Assembly (NCBI GenBank): GCA_963930655.1
Contig: OZ005620.1
Location: forward strand, 20,713,001-20,777,000
Source of the DNA: Myrica gale
Taxonomy: Eukaryota; Streptophyta; Magnoliopsida; Fagales; Myricaceae
Length of the DNA: 64,000 nucleotides
Reading direction: 5' to 3'
The notes below the pieces were generated by a model. That model had not been told where the DNA came from. It searched no databases and saw nothing but the letters and a program-made list of their open reading frames with translations. Positions 25,649-37,690 of the stretch are shown in pieces. Position 1 is the first letter of the stretch, and each line of letters starts with the position of its first letter. The position numbers and the translations under genes were made by a program.

Positions 25649-25960
25649 TTGAACTTTAGTAGTTGTTAATGCAACGAAGACTTGCCGGAAATAATCTACA
25701 AGTCTATTAGGAATGAGTGGCAGTGATTGTGGTGGATGGTTGATGGTTGATGTGATTATGTGGTGAGTTTTGTCTATAATGTGGGTGTCTCAGGTTTTCA
25801 TTGGAAATGGCTTTTTCTTGAAACTTTGGAAGTGGGAATGAGCAATTCCGTTCGCTTTTGCAATCTCTCTCTCACTCGAAAATTGCAAAAATTGTTAAAC
25901 TAAGGCCAAAAAAAGAGCAAAGGTAAACGTACCCTAGGTCGGCTCCGGCTACAGCCATGC
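25649..25960. other. THI4 3' UTR and flank
   Basis: The sequence immediately after the THI4 stop is GT-rich and probably holds the 3' UTR. No other feature is visible. Confidence 0.5.
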
Positions 25961-25969
25961 AAATTCCCG

Positions 25970-26381
25970 AGACTGCTGCAGTCCAAAATTCTGAAGCTAT
26001 TTACAGCGGGCTCTGGCCCTGAAGCCTGTCATCATGGAAGGAGCACTTAGTGCTGGTTACGGTTATATGTCTTGGTGGCCGCCGGCTGGTGTTTCTTATG
26101 GCCTCCCTAGCAAGTTTGTCATGTTAGAGATTGAGGCCTCCTTAACCTTCGATGAGCCCATTGCATGGGCAATATTAGCATCATTTTATCTTGGAGCTTG
26201 AGTTGATTCCCAAATCCCCAGCCCAGAACAGTATCGTGTCATCAATGTGTTTTCATCCTTGCCAGCCTCAAACAAGTTCATCAAGGAGATTGAGGCCTAT
26301 TTTGATTCCATCAGCAGTAATCCCGATTTCTTCATAGCTGAAGGAAGTCCTAGCCCTCCCTCCGATGACCAATTCCCATAG
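25970..26381 (+). pseudogene. Unrecognised coding-like fragment with one in-frame stop
   Basis: One frame reads through protein-like sequence (LKPVIMEGALSAGYGYMSWW, SKFVMLEIEASLTFDEPIAW). It hits TGA at about 26199, continues in the same frame (VDSQIPSPEQYRVINVFSSL, KFIKEIEAYFDSISSNPDFF) and ends at TAG (about 26379-26381). GC content and codon pattern are higher than the flanks and there is no intron signal. I do not recognise the family. It could be a gag-like retroelement fragment or a broken gene copy. Confidence 0.3.
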
Positions 26382-27300
26382 AAACTCCAAAAGTTTCGAA
26401 CATCTCTTACACATATTTTAAAAGTTTAACTACTTTTTCAAAAAAAATTCTAAATGCAAACATCTAAAAGACGGTATACACATCTTAGTGCTGAAAGTAA
26501 TTATCATAACTTTAACGTGTTATTGGTATTGCATTAACTCTAATTTATAAAAGCGACAACTTAGCCGGGTTTTTTTTTTCAGGCAAATGAAATAGTATAT
26601 TAATATTGGAGAATGATAAAGCTAGTACAAAATATAAAAAGGATCAGAAAGCTAGTGAAAAATCTAAACAGATCTAAAAGCTCTACATTAGCCAGATCCA
26701 AAGATCTAATATTTAATTCGAACTTAAATGCCAGAATCACCAACAACCACAAAGATCTTTAAAAAATCACCAAACCATAAAACTAACTACAAGGGCCAAC
26801 ATACAATACATGCATAAACTGGCCACAAAAGTTAATACACAAAATAAACATAATTCGGCCACAAAGGATTGTGACACAACACAACCATCGCTCAAAACAT
26901 AAGGAGGATGTGCCACTTGAGCTAGAGCTCACTGGATGTGACAGTATTTGTCATAAATCGAGAGAATACATATTAGGTAAAGACAGGATCGTCGTTATTA
27001 GATTAGTAATTTAGTGGACGTGTTTATAAATTATAAATTTAGGAATATTACAAAAATTGAGGTACATCATAATTTTATTAAATTGATGGGAGTTTATAAA
27101 AAAAAAAAAGATAATTTGAGTAAATTTTTTATATAAAAAAGAAATGATTTGATGACATACTATTTTATAATTATTTATTTTATAAAATTGATTTGCAATC
27201 CCTTGAGCGCCATCCTTAACACTTCTCCCACGTGACATGCAGCCGCATTACTCTGCCCCAAAATGAAAATGAATGATTCAATGAAAGCCTCGTCAGGCAG
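26382..27300. other. Intergenic; possible retroelement 3' remnant
   Basis: A T10 run (26570-26579) followed by CAGGCAAATGAAATAGTATA resembles, in reverse complement, the 3' end and poly-A tail of a minus-strand non-LTR element. The following 300 bases contain no coding match. The remainder is AT-rich without a gene. Confidence 0.3.
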
Positions 27301-27486
27301 CCACGTCAGAGAAGTAATTTAGCAAATGAGTTGTTAAGATGCAGAAAAGAAAATAAAGAGCCACGATGACGTCGTTCTGTCTTTTCTTCACAAGACATGG
27401 CGTTCTACAGCATGGTCTGCCTCTGAAAGCGTCTTCAGCGTCCAGAACCGTCACACTTTCACTTCCTTCTCCGTGAATATTCGGAG
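27301..27486 (+). promoter_or_regulatory. DDRGK gene promoter with ACGT (UPRE-like) sites and leader exon
   Basis: CCACGTCA (27301-27308; TGACGTGG in reverse) and GATGACGTCG (27365-27374) are ACGT-core bZIP sites that match the core of plant unfolded-protein-response elements. A leader exon seems to end at TTCGGAG/GTACATTC (donor near 27487), and a 5' UTR intron of about 710 bases would end at AATGGCAG just before the start codon. The gene encodes an ER-membrane stress-linked protein, so UPR control is plausible but inferred. Confidence 0.4.
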
Positions 27487-28215
27487 GTACATTCTACTAG
27501 TTGCACTTTCTTTACATTTTAATGGAAAATTACTGGTAAAATTATGGAACCCTAGCTCCATGTTTGGTTACCGAGAAAACTCAGGGAGAGAAAATGAACT
27601 AAAAAAAATCCATGTTTTTTCCTTGTTGTCTTTGGTCTCTGATAAATTGACAGGCCGGGTCAAGTGATGGTTGGAATGATTGTATTACGTTCTGCTATTC
27701 GGGGGTTTGCTCTCTACTGCCGGAAATTGGGGGATTAACAACTCCAATTTGTCTTCTCTTCATGCATTTTTCTGTGAAACAAAACAAAACTTTAAGTTTG
27801 TAGCTCCCAACTCACTGGCCGAGGATTTTGTGTTGTCTCGCGCATAGCTAAGGGAATACGGTTTTTGATTTGATCTTTGTGCCCGAGGAAAAAGAAAAGA
27901 ATTTTACTTCGATTTGATATCTTTACTGCTATTTTCTGCGAATCAAAAGTGGTGTGAATTTTTTGAATCATTCCCTTATCTATACTTTTTTTTTAGAAAC
28001 CGTTGTCATTGTATTCCTTTTCTCTGTGTCGCATGTGCCATAGCTCCAGTTGAGTATTTATTCCAATCTCGAACGAAAATGCTGATTGGATGTTGAATTG
28101 TTTTCCCAGTTTGGGACGTTGCATATCTCTTCACGTAAGGAATGACTGTTGTATTTTATGTCAGTCTATCTATTGGCTCACTGTAATGTTCCTAATGGCA
28201 GCCTGAGATTGAAAG

Positions 28216-31200
28216 ATGGAGGAGTTTTTTGTTGCGATTCTCTCCATGCTTCTTGTTGCTGCATTAATTCCACTGTACCTATGGAAACGCCGTCAGGATG
28301 CTGGATCACCTTCACCTGCTGAAAATGGAGAAGAACTTGAGGTCTGCTCCCTCTTCTTCTTCACATTAATTTTCCTCTCTCTCTCTCTCCCAAAAAAAAA
28401 TCCTCGTCTCCCTCCTCAAACTTCTTTTAGACTACAATGTTCAATTTTTTTTTTCTCACAAAGATTAGTTATCGGAATGGTTTGGATTTTCTCCTTTTCC
28501 ATTCTAGGTTGTCATTTGATCTTTTAACCACTTGTGAAGTTTAGGTTCCACGGAGGGAAACAGTTGTACGTGCTACTGGTACTCGTCGAATGCGTCGGAG
28601 ACCGGCTGCTGGAGCTAGCACATCATCAGCTGCCGCAGCAAGTGTAGAAGGTTCGTAACATGCTGATTTTATTGGCTTTTTCTTCTAGTTCCATTTCAGA
28701 AACTGAGAAAAAGGTATTGTCTAATTTATGGTCTTAGTTCAGTTATATGAAATTTCCTAGTCTTTTCTTCTGTGTAATTGGATGAATGGGTTGAACTGAA
28801 TTGTGGATATAATAAATGCTGTAGTGCGTGTGATATTACTAGACTGTCAAGAAATAGTATGATGGGGTTGTAACAATGACAGGACCAAAAAAGAAACAAA
28901 CTAAACATGAAAAGTTAAAAGTAAAAGTAAATGGGGATTCAGGATAGAAATTGTTGAAGGTTTTATACAGTTTGAGGCCAAAGACTGCTCCTAAGAGGTC
29001 TAGTATTTTCTATTTGCTCATGTAGGTGCCAGAAACTTGAGGGGTAGGGAAAGCACATTGATAGAGGTAATTGAAAAGATAGTTTGGCCTGTCATGTGAT
29101 AGAGATTGTAGCCCGAGATACAGTGCTTGTCTAAATCAAAAACTATATAGATGACGGCTTGGGATGTGGAATTCAAAAACACATTCAGAATTTTCCCATT
29201 TGCATTGTTGAGCTTCTATGACGTGCATGACAGCAGAGTAGCTTGGAATTGGTTGGACTCTTCACTAGTAATTTAGGTTATGTTTCACTACGTTGTTATT
29301 GTCTCTTTGATGTGTAAATATCTTTCATATGATCGATGTCAATGTCACATATCCTAGATATGCCTGTAGGACTTCGCTTTTGCATTCCTTGTCTTCCTTG
29401 TGAAAGTTGGAAAAACTGCTATTGCACTAGTTGATGTAATCATCCATTCATGTAAACGCAGATAATGTTGACGGAAGTGATGATGAAGATGTTGCGGATG
29501 AGAATAATGAGGCTAAAGCGTCAACAAAAAAAGAAAAGAAACGGCAAGAGCGGGAAGCACAACGTCAGGTACATTGATATCTGTTTTCATGGTTTCACTA
29601 GGATTAATCATCTTTATTTCATAAATAATGTGGTTATGGGCAAAGGACTGTTATTTGCCATGACCATTAAGCTTATATCTGATGAAAATCCAACTGTTGG
29701 TGTTAAATTCAGAACAAGAGGTATCTTTTTGTTCTCCTAATTTGCATCTAATGGAAATGGGACACGTATTCACAAGTAATTCTCATATTCTCCCCAACTA
29801 GTGAGCATCAGAAATGAATGAAATTCTGGAAAAGTAGGCAGTATCTGCCTTGTAGAGTTTATATGTTGAAGAGCTATTCAAAGATGGTTTGGTCCTTGGT
29901 TTGTGTGAACTTTGTGTTGCAATTTTTGTTTTTGGATCATGAGAATTCTCGTGTTCTGAGTTCCATGTGATGGTTCTGAAGGCTGATCAAGCTGCAAGAG
30001 AGTCAAGGCAAACAAAACAAGACTGGTATGCAGAAATGCGGAGGAAGAAGGATGAGGAACACGAAGCAAAGGACCGTATGCTGGTAGGTGATTTTTGTTG
30101 TTGTTGAATATTAGGTGTGTGCACGTGTATGCACAAGTACACATGTAGGAGTCCTTGCTAAAGAATTTTTCCATGGTTCATATAGGAAGAAGAAGCAAAG
30201 GCTCGTAAGGCTAGAGAGGATGAAGCTGCTGCATTAGAGTTTGAGAAGTGGAAAGGAGACTTTTCAGTTGATGCTGAAGGAACTACAGAGAACGAAGTGC
30301 AAGATGGAAATCAGGACTTGCTTTCCAATTTTGTGGACTACATAAAGGTGGTTTTCAGTACTGTAGTTGATAGACTCTGTCACTAACAGATCATATTCGT
30401 CATTATATTGCATGATTTTATAATCGTGCAAGTGGTACACCATCAATCTGAGTCTTTTCAATTATTGCAGTGGTTTAATGACTAGCTTCAGTAGATATGA
30501 AATCAGGATAACTTAATGGATTTGGCAAGTATCAAAAGTACTAAGATGAATAGGAGATATCCGCTAGCATATGCAATAAGAATGTTTGGACTCCTACAGA
30601 TATGTCACTGATGTTAAAGAATATTTGATGCCAAATTTGTGCTGCATATTTGCCTATCCTTTTCAAATTGTTTAATGTGTTCCTGCAGAACCAAAAATGT
30701 GTTCCATTAGAAGATCTTGCTGCAGAATTCAAACTACGCACTCAGGTATTCGCTGTTAATCCTTTGACTTTTATTCCACCTTTATGCTGCCAGATGCATA
30801 ATTTTTTTTTTGATAAGTAAGACAATCTTATTAAAGAAAAATATAGTTGACAATATAGGAGACTATACTGACAAAAACTAGAGCATACACACTAAAAAAC
30901 TAAGAAAATTCGGAAAATCCACAAAAGGACAGCTTAAAACTGAATTAGCCCACAAGAACAGAGAATGCAACAAAAACCCCCCCAAACTAGCCAAAGACAC
31001 AGCCTTGTCTTTGAAACATCTCCCATTCCTTTCGCTCCACAAGCTCCACCAATTGCAAGTTGGAATCATCTTCCAAACAGCCTAAATGAGGTTTCTACTT
31101 GACAATAGAAATGAATCCACAAAAGGACAGCTTAAAACTGAATTAGCCCACAAGAACAGAGAATGCAACAAAAAACCCCCCAAACTAGCCAAAGACACAA

Positions 31201-32878
31201 CCTTGTCTTTGAAACATCTCCCATTCCTTTCGCTCCACAAGCTCCACCAAATGCAAGTTGGAATCATCTTCCAAACAGCCTAAATGAGGTTTCTACTTGA
31301 CAATAGAAATGAATTTTTGGGAATTTTCTTTAGCAACTAATATACCCATGGTGTTATTTGTCTACACTTCTTACAGAATGTGCCTTTGTATTTGTATGTC
31401 TGTCAGTCAACACAAGAGATACTACTTATGTATTTGTATTTCACATTACTTTGTTGTGTGCAAAAAGTAAGTTTCTAATTTTCCAATACAATGTCTTTTT
31501 GACACAGGAATGTATCAATCGGATCATCTCCCTGGAAACCATGGGTGTGTATTTTCCCATTTCCTTGTCGTTGTATTGACTATCTTGCTTCAAAATCAGT
31601 ATTGCTTTGATCTAGCGTCAAACAAACAATTGCATGCCATTCATTGTTTCATTTCTTTTATTTAATTTTTTCAGCCTAAGATGCTTGAACTAATCTCTAA
31701 TTTCAGCATCTCAAAGATGTCTTCTGTCATGGAAAACATCTATATCTAAGCCTGCTTCATAAATCTTTCGTATCATCATTATCTTTCCTTTGCTTCTAGC
31801 CACACTGACTTGGTCTTTTTTATTCTCCTTTGGGTTAAATACACTTTGCCTCCTTTATCTTTGGAGTGATTTACACTGTGCACCCGATGTATTATTTTTA
31901 AGATATTGGACCTCTTAACTTACACATTTTTTCAATTTGAATCCCGTACCCAAATTGCCCGTCAATTTAGACGAATTCCGTCAAAACGTGAAGTGCAATG
32001 TGTAAATACTATCAAAGATAAGAGAGACAATATGTACTTAGGGTGCAATGTATAAATACCCCCAAAGATAAGGGGACAATGTGTAAATACCCTCAAAAAT
32101 AAGGGGGTAATGTGTAAAAATTTTGACAGAATCCATTTAAATTGACAGACAATTTGGGTACGGAGTCCAAATTGAAAAAATGTGTAAGTTAAGGAGTCAA
32201 ATGTCTAAAAAATAATACATCGGGGTACAAAGTGTAAATGACCCCAAAGATAAAGGGCGTAAAGTGTAGTTAACACTTCTCCTTTTCTTAGTATGGTGTT
32301 TGTGCACTTTGCATTGGTCTATGTTAAGTGGGGATTGTCAATCAATACCATTCATTATTTCAGTTGCACATTTTGGTTATTTGTCTGTGCTAGCACATGA
32401 AGCTTCAGTTGGCCCAATGCCAGTAGCTGGTTTTTTGTTCTTTCTTCTAATTTCTCTCCCCCAGTTTTTCCTCCTCTGTTTCTCCATTTAGTCAAAGATC
32501 TCCCAACCACCTGATTGCATTGACAGATACAAAGGAAGAAAAAAAGAAGTCATCTACCATGTACCAATTGCCTCATAAATTAAAGGCACACTTCTTTTCA
32601 GGATGTATCTTCTGATATGAAACCATATTCTATTGAGACAACGAATCCTCTTGTTGGGGAATATAATGTTGGATTTGGTTTTTGTCGTAGGGCGACTCTC
32701 CGGTGTCATGGACGATAGAGGAAAATATATATACATCTCTCTGGAAGAAATGAAGGCCGTTGCTGATTATATCAAGCGTCAGGGGAGGGTTAGCATCTCA
32801 CACCTAGCAAGTAAGTCCAACCAGTTCATTGACTTGGAACCAAAAGTCGAGTTCATTGAGGAAATCTCCTATGTGTAG
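28216..32878 (+). CDS. DDRGK domain-containing protein 1 (UFBP1, UFM1-system ER protein)
   Basis: Eight exons (28216-28341, 28545-28650, 29462-29568, 29982-30083, 30186-30347, 30689-30745, 31508-31544, 32691-32878) join in phase to 294 residues. Residues about 5-24 form an N-terminal ER membrane anchor ([19 protein letters not shown]), followed by KRR and a low-complexity acidic then highly charged coiled-coil region. The C-terminal winged-helix domain follows ([10 protein letters not shown]-like and CINRI segments), then the name motif DDRGK at 240-244 in [19 protein letters not shown]. The human homologue is a UFMylation target and adaptor for the UFL1 ligase at the ER in ribosome quality control and ER stress. 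Introns 6 and 7 carry a LINE fragment and a MITE, neither disturbing the frame. Confidence 0.93.
30802..31313 (-). mobile_element. L1-type LINE 3' fragment with internal 198-bp tandem duplication
   Basis: A T10 run (30802-30811) followed by GATAAGTAA marks the poly-A end of a minus-strand non-LTR element. In reverse the sequence encodes [16 protein letters not shown] and [14 protein letters not shown]. This is the C-terminal end of plant L1 ORF2, nearly the same as the LINE at 61-62.5 kb. The units 30918-31115 and 31116-31313 are tandem copies of 198 bases differing at only a few positions. The piece is strongly 5'-truncated and I could not find a target duplication. It lies in intron 6 of the DDRGK gene. 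Confidence 0.8.
31832..32276. mobile_element. MULE-type MITE, 445 bp, in DDRGK intron 7
   Basis: The left arm starts GGGTTAAATACACTTTGCC and the right arm is its inverted copy (ending AAAGTGTAGTTAACAC), with about 150 bases of homology on each side. The flanks are the identical 9-mer TTCTCCTTT at 31823-31831 and 32277-32285. The interior carries tandem AAGATAAGGGGACAATGTGTAAATAC-like variants. It is non-coding. Confidence 0.85.
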
Positions 32879-34210
32879 GAGACTACTGTCGGATGACGCT
32901 CAAGTGAATATATGTCATTAGGAATACAATGGTAGACACAAAGCGGATAGTGAAAAAAAGTAAAGGGGCTTCAGCCAATTGTGTTCATGGTTATACATCA
33001 AAAGCAAACAACTTCCTTTTTCTACGAGGAAATGCTAATATGCGAAATGCCCATAGTTATAACAATGAGGACCCCATTTTCTGCTCTGAGACAAATCATG
33101 CCGAGCTTTTCCAAAAGCGAGCTGGGCCTCTTGCCCTAAATTGCAGTCATGCATTGAAAATATATTTTAATGGGTAATGTTAATTGCCTGATGAAAAGCC
33201 TGGATCAGTGGGAAAAGTTCTTTAAGACCCGTAAATGATGAACAAAAGCAATTCGAGACCGTATATTAAATTTATATTGTTTTGAGGGGAGTTTCATCTT
33301 AACTTGGTTAGGCTTTATATTTGGGGAAAATTTATATTTGGTCACTCAGTTTTGATGCTATTTTGAAAATTCATTAAGTAGGTTTTGGTTGTTAGGCTTT
33401 AATTTAAAATTTTTTGACACGCGGTGCATTCTGATTGGAAGATTTCTTTTTTCTTTTTTTATGTCAAATTATTTTAATGGAGCTGGACTGAGTGACCTTA
33501 TTATATTAACTACTCAAACTTAATGAATTTTAATTTTTTTTTCAAAAACTCTAAATTTTTTTAAATCACTCCAAAACAATAATCAAATAATTTTCCTTAT
33601 TTGATTTACGTTCTCGTTGGAGCAGAGAGCAAGAGTATTGGAGGATGGAAGCTGATCAAAGGATTCAAGGGAGGTTAATTAACGCCCTAAGCCTATTACA
33701 ACCCCATGACTGTTCTCGTTCTTATCACGTAGTACAGCCCAAACCCATCAATTTTAGGCCTTTTCCAGCCTTCAACAAACAGAAAGTAAAATGTAAAAAC
33801 AACCTCAAACGATACTCTCTCATTGTCCCCTCTCGAATTGCCAGCCTACAACCTCTTCCAAAGCTGTCATTACAGAAGAAACCAGCCCAACTTTCAACTG
33901 CAATGCACCGCCAACTGTAACACCTCCTCCGAATCCCACGCTAAAACTTGCGGAAGAAAATTCAGCTGACTCAGTCTCCCCAATGTCTTCTCTCTTTTAT
34001 AACCATTTCTCCTTTCAGTCGTTTAAGGGTTTTCCTCAGACTCTACCTACCCCCATCCACCACCCTTGCCGCGTCCGCACGCGGCCGCTTCCGCTGCCGC
34101 TCTATTTCTCATCCCCAAACCCTCAGAAAGCTCAACCCAAGAACTTCAAAAAAAAAAAAGAACCAAAAACACAGGCGCTATCACAAATTTTAATATCTAC
34201 TCCATAAACC
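32879..34210. other. DDRGK 3' UTR, intergenic, COBRA-like promoter and leader
   Basis: The first 300 bases are probably the DDRGK 3' UTR. Around 33330-33560 a weak inverted repeat (GGTCACTCAG near both ends) suggests an old MITE. A TATA-like TTTTATAA at 33995-34002 would place the COBRA-like transcription start near 34030, giving a leader of about 180 bases with CCACC and GCGGCCGC-rich sequence. Frames at 33645-34207 are leader or promoter shadows. Confidence 0.4.
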
Positions 34211-36777
34211 ATGAGAATAAACTGGGGAATGAGAGCTGCAAGGCAACATGCATTGCCTGTTTACGTAACGTTATTATTAATTGTGGTGTCTTATAGAGTT
34301 GAGTTTTGTCGTGGGCAAGACTACGTTGAGACCGTAGCCCCGCCGCCGGAGCAGGACAACTGCAATGGGATCTTCCTCTCTTACACGTTCATTTCGCGAG
34401 TGAAAGAGTTCCCACACTTGAAGAACGCGAGCGCACAGTCTTGGGCCTTCAAGTCCGAGGCTGTGATATTCAATGCTGGGGAGGAGGATCTGCAGGCGTG
34501 GAAGATGTTCATCGGGTTTCAGCACAAGGAGATACTGGTTTCGGCGAGTGGGGCAGTTCTGGTTCACGCGACTGATTTCCCAGCCGCAGTCGGGAATGGG
34601 ACGTACCTGGCGGGGTATCCCATGGCGGACTTGAAGACCTCTATTGAAACCGCCGGGGATTATGAGCAGATTCAGGTGAGGATCGGGATCACCGGATCGC
34701 AGTTTGGGGTGAAGCCGCCAAGGGTGCCGATGCCTAAGATAATTAGGCTTGAAAATGATGGGTATAAGTGTCCTAAACCGCATCGCCATGGTAAGCTTGT
34801 TCAGTTTTAAGTTCCATATCAAGTTGCTGCAATATGCATATAAAAAGTCTGGGCAATGAAATATATTTTAACGTTAAATACATATATCAGTGACAACGTA
34901 TGTACATTTGATCTGTTTATAATACTCTTACCACAAACCCACAAAACAAATGGAAACCTTCACCCGACAGCTCAGCTAGTTTGTACTCAAATCTCTATAT
35001 TTCTATCACTGCATCGGAAATGGATAGATAATGAGGCCAAGTTTGAAGGTTTGTAGCTTTTAGGAACTTGTCCAGAAACATATAGTAGGATTTAAAGACC
35101 TTTGCAAAAGATCCTTTGCTAGTGGATTCTCAGGAGGCAAAGATACAGCTCGCTATACCTTTCCTGGTTTGTTCAGGGTTTGTACGGGAAACACGATATT
35201 GAGAATTGTGTTATATTACTCCATTTCATCTAAAAAGCTGGTTGTTTTGAATGCATTCAAATAGAAAAGTCGATGTTCTATAGTGTTGTTCATTGCTAGT
35301 ATGCATTAGAGCTAGGGCATCTCTGAACTTTTGGCAAATTTGTTTTCCAGGGTCAAGCGTGATGCTTGTCTGCTGTCGAAGGGATCCGACATTCAAGGCC
35401 AAAAAAATCAAAGGGACAAAATTCTTGCCTCGTCAGAACGGCGATCTCTCCTTCACATACGATGTGCTCCAAGCTTATGCAAGCAGCTATCTCGCCCAAG
35501 TGACCATCGATAACAACCACCCGTTAGGCCGTCTTGATCATTGGAACTTGACCTGGGAGTGGATGAGGGGAGAGTTCATTTACAATATGAGAGGAGCTTA
35601 CACCCACAAGAAGGATGGTTCTGCGTGCATTTATGGCCCCGCTGGCCAATACTACAAAGACCTCGACTTCTCTCAAGTCATGAACTGTGAAAAAAAGCCA
35701 GTTATTGCTGACCTCCCTCCCAATCTAGCTAATGATACCAAAGTTGGGAAATTACCATATTGCTGCAGAAACGGCACCATCTTGCCCAAAATTATGGACG
35801 AGAGCAAAGCAAGGTCTATTTTCCAACTTCAAGTCTATAAGCTTCCTCCTGACATGAACCGGACGGCTTTAAGTCCACCCCAGAAATGGAGTATCTATGG
35901 CGTTCTCAATCCCCAATACAGTTGTGGCCCTCCGATTAGAGTTGATCCAACCGAGTTTCCGGATCCTAGTGGGCTTCAGGCTACAAGTACTGCTATTGCA
36001 AGTTGGCAAGTGGTGTGCAACATTACCCGTCCAAAAGTTAAGCAAGCTCGTTGTTGTGTCTCGTTTTCAGCATACTACAGTGACAGTGTCATTCCTTGCA
36101 ACACTTGCGCCTGTGGTTGTCAGGAATCAGACACTTGCAGTCAGAATGCCCACGCGATGCTTCTTCCTGCAGAAGCCCTTCTTGTGCCTTTTGCAAACAG
36201 AACGGAGAAAGCAAAAGCCTGGGCCAATATCAAACACCATCCCATACCAAAACCATTACCTTGTCCAGATAACTGCGGGGTTAGCATCAATTGGCATATT
36301 GACACTGACTACAGAAAAGGATGGACAGCTCGGATCACACTCTTCAACTGGGACGACTTTTCTTTTCAGGATTGGTACGCTGCGATCCAAATGAAAAATG
36401 CTTTTCCGGGTTATGAGAGAGTTTACTCTTTCAATGGTACCAGCATGCCAGAGATCAACAATACCATCTTCTTCCAAGGCTTACCGGGGTTGAATTTCTT
36501 GATGGGAGAGACCAATGGGACTAAAAAGAATGAGCCGAGAGTGCCCGGAAAGCAGCAATCAGTAATATCATTCTCAAAAAAGCACACCCCCGGCATAGAT
36601 ATACAACTTGGTGATGGATTCCCGTCAAAGGTGCTTTTCAATGGAGAAGAGTGTGCCCTTCCTCTTGAACTCCCCCGGCCAGGAAATGCAGGGCATCGGT
36701 CCCATGTTAATTTTTTGGCTGTCATACTCATGACAGTTACAACTTTCATACTGATGACGGATCGCTTCCAAATTTGA
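34211..36777 (+). CDS. COBRA-like GPI-anchored protein (COBL7/COBL11 type)
   Basis: Two exons, 34211-34790 and 35351-36777, join in phase to 668 residues. This is the long COBRA-like subfamily with an extra N-terminal region of about 200 residues. A signal peptide occupies about residues 15-37 (LPVYVTLLLIVVSYRVEFCR). The COBRA domain includes LDHWNLTWEWMRGEFIYNMR, MNCEKKP, YCCRNGTILP and the diagnostic CCVS at about 428-431, followed by the Cys-rich CNTCACGC. The C-terminus (VNFLAVILMTVTTFILMTDR) is a hydrophobic GPI-attachment tail. COBRA-like proteins act at the outer plasma membrane in cellulose deposition and oriented wall growth. Several NxT/S glycosylation sites are present. The upstream neighbour is DDRGK (same strand); the TBC gene is convergent. 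Confidence 0.95.
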
Positions 36778-37364
36778 TCATCTGACGATTTTTGCATGAA
36801 CTCTTTCCACCTAGTTTGGAGTTAGCCGGTGAGAAATTCCGCTGCGTGGATTTAGTTGAACAATTTTGGCATCAATATCATTTTCCTCTGCTCATGGTTG
36901 TTTCTGTTTCAGCACCAGAGGGTGTCTATTCGCTTGGGTGAATCGAAATTGACGAAAGGCGCATTATGATTTATAGGCCTGTTGAAAATCGTTGGTCGGT
37001 TCCAAAGAAAGATCACGAGAATGTGACAAGTTGAGACAGACCTTATGGAAATCTGAATGAAATTGTAACTTTCTAGTTATTATATAACTGGGGGATTCCC
37101 ATGGAGCCTGAAAGATAATGTCTATTGAACATTGATTTGATTCAGAGCATTTTTCTATCCTAATATGATTTATGATGGATTTTTTTTTAAATTTTCAGAA
37201 CGTTTAGTCTTCCTACACGTTGATTTGCTGTGATCTCTATCTTTTCAAATGCAACCACGTTCTGCTCACATTGTTGCTGGAGGATCCAGTCCACTCTAGA
37301 AGGTCTGTAATGTATCCAGCAATAATGCGATCTCTATCTTTTCAAATGCTGTTCTGCTTATTGG

Positions 37365-37560
37365 AGAGTAGAAAGCAATTTTATTAGCCCTTAATCTGGC
37401 GATGGATCTACATGGGAACAAAGTTTTCTTTGAAGGAGACTCCTTGGAGGCCATCAACTGGATGGTACAGCGAGAGCTAGAACCGGGTGGTTCATTGCTG
37501 GAAGATGTTCGCACAATCAGAGCTCTCATGGACGAGCATTCTCATTGGAGCAGAAGGTAG
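37365..37560 (+). pseudogene. RNase H-like (RVT_3 type) fragment
   Basis: The frame AILLALNLAMDLHGNKVFFE then GDSLEAINWMV..LLEDVRTIRALM matches the middle of the plant RNase H-like domain found in L1-type reverse transcriptase proteins and solo RNase H genes, including the catalytic Asp in EGDS. It ends at TAG (37558-37560), well short of the domain end. It is an isolated fragment, probably of retroelement origin. Confidence 0.5.
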
Positions 37561-37573
37561 ATTTAGCACCTCC

Positions 37574-37690
37574 GGGGGTGGTGGTTTAGTGGTGCTGGGC
37601 TTTTGCTAGGACCCAGGGGTGATGCCCACGGAAGTTCGAACTTTGGCAAGCCCATTTTGCCTCGGTGGTCCCCATGCCATATGGAATCCT
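37574..37690 (+). mobile_element. tRNA-derived SINE, 5' part
   Basis: GTGGTTTAGTGGTGC (about 37581-37595) fits an RNA polymerase III A box, and GAAGTTCGAAC (37631-37641) fits a B box about 50 bases later. There is no cloverleaf or anticodon stem, so it is not a tRNA gene. The SINE body seems to be interrupted after 37690 by AT-rich sequence and may resume near 37916 (CCTAAG is repeated at about 37688 and 37911). Confidence 0.5.

Noticed and set aside
25649-25960. TPP riboswitch in the THI4 3' region
   Set aside because: I looked for the conserved CUGAGA and GCGxAGGGA-type core and did not see it; in flowering plants the riboswitch belongs to THIC, not THI4.
34277-34822. 181-residue minus-strand ORF
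   Set aside because: Antisense to COBRA-like exon 1; its sequence has no protein-like features of its own.
35897-36394. 165-residue plus-strand ORF in a second frame of COBRA-like exon 2
   Set aside because: Overlaps the real COBRA frame, which contains CCVS and the conserved Cys pattern; it is an out-of-frame shadow.
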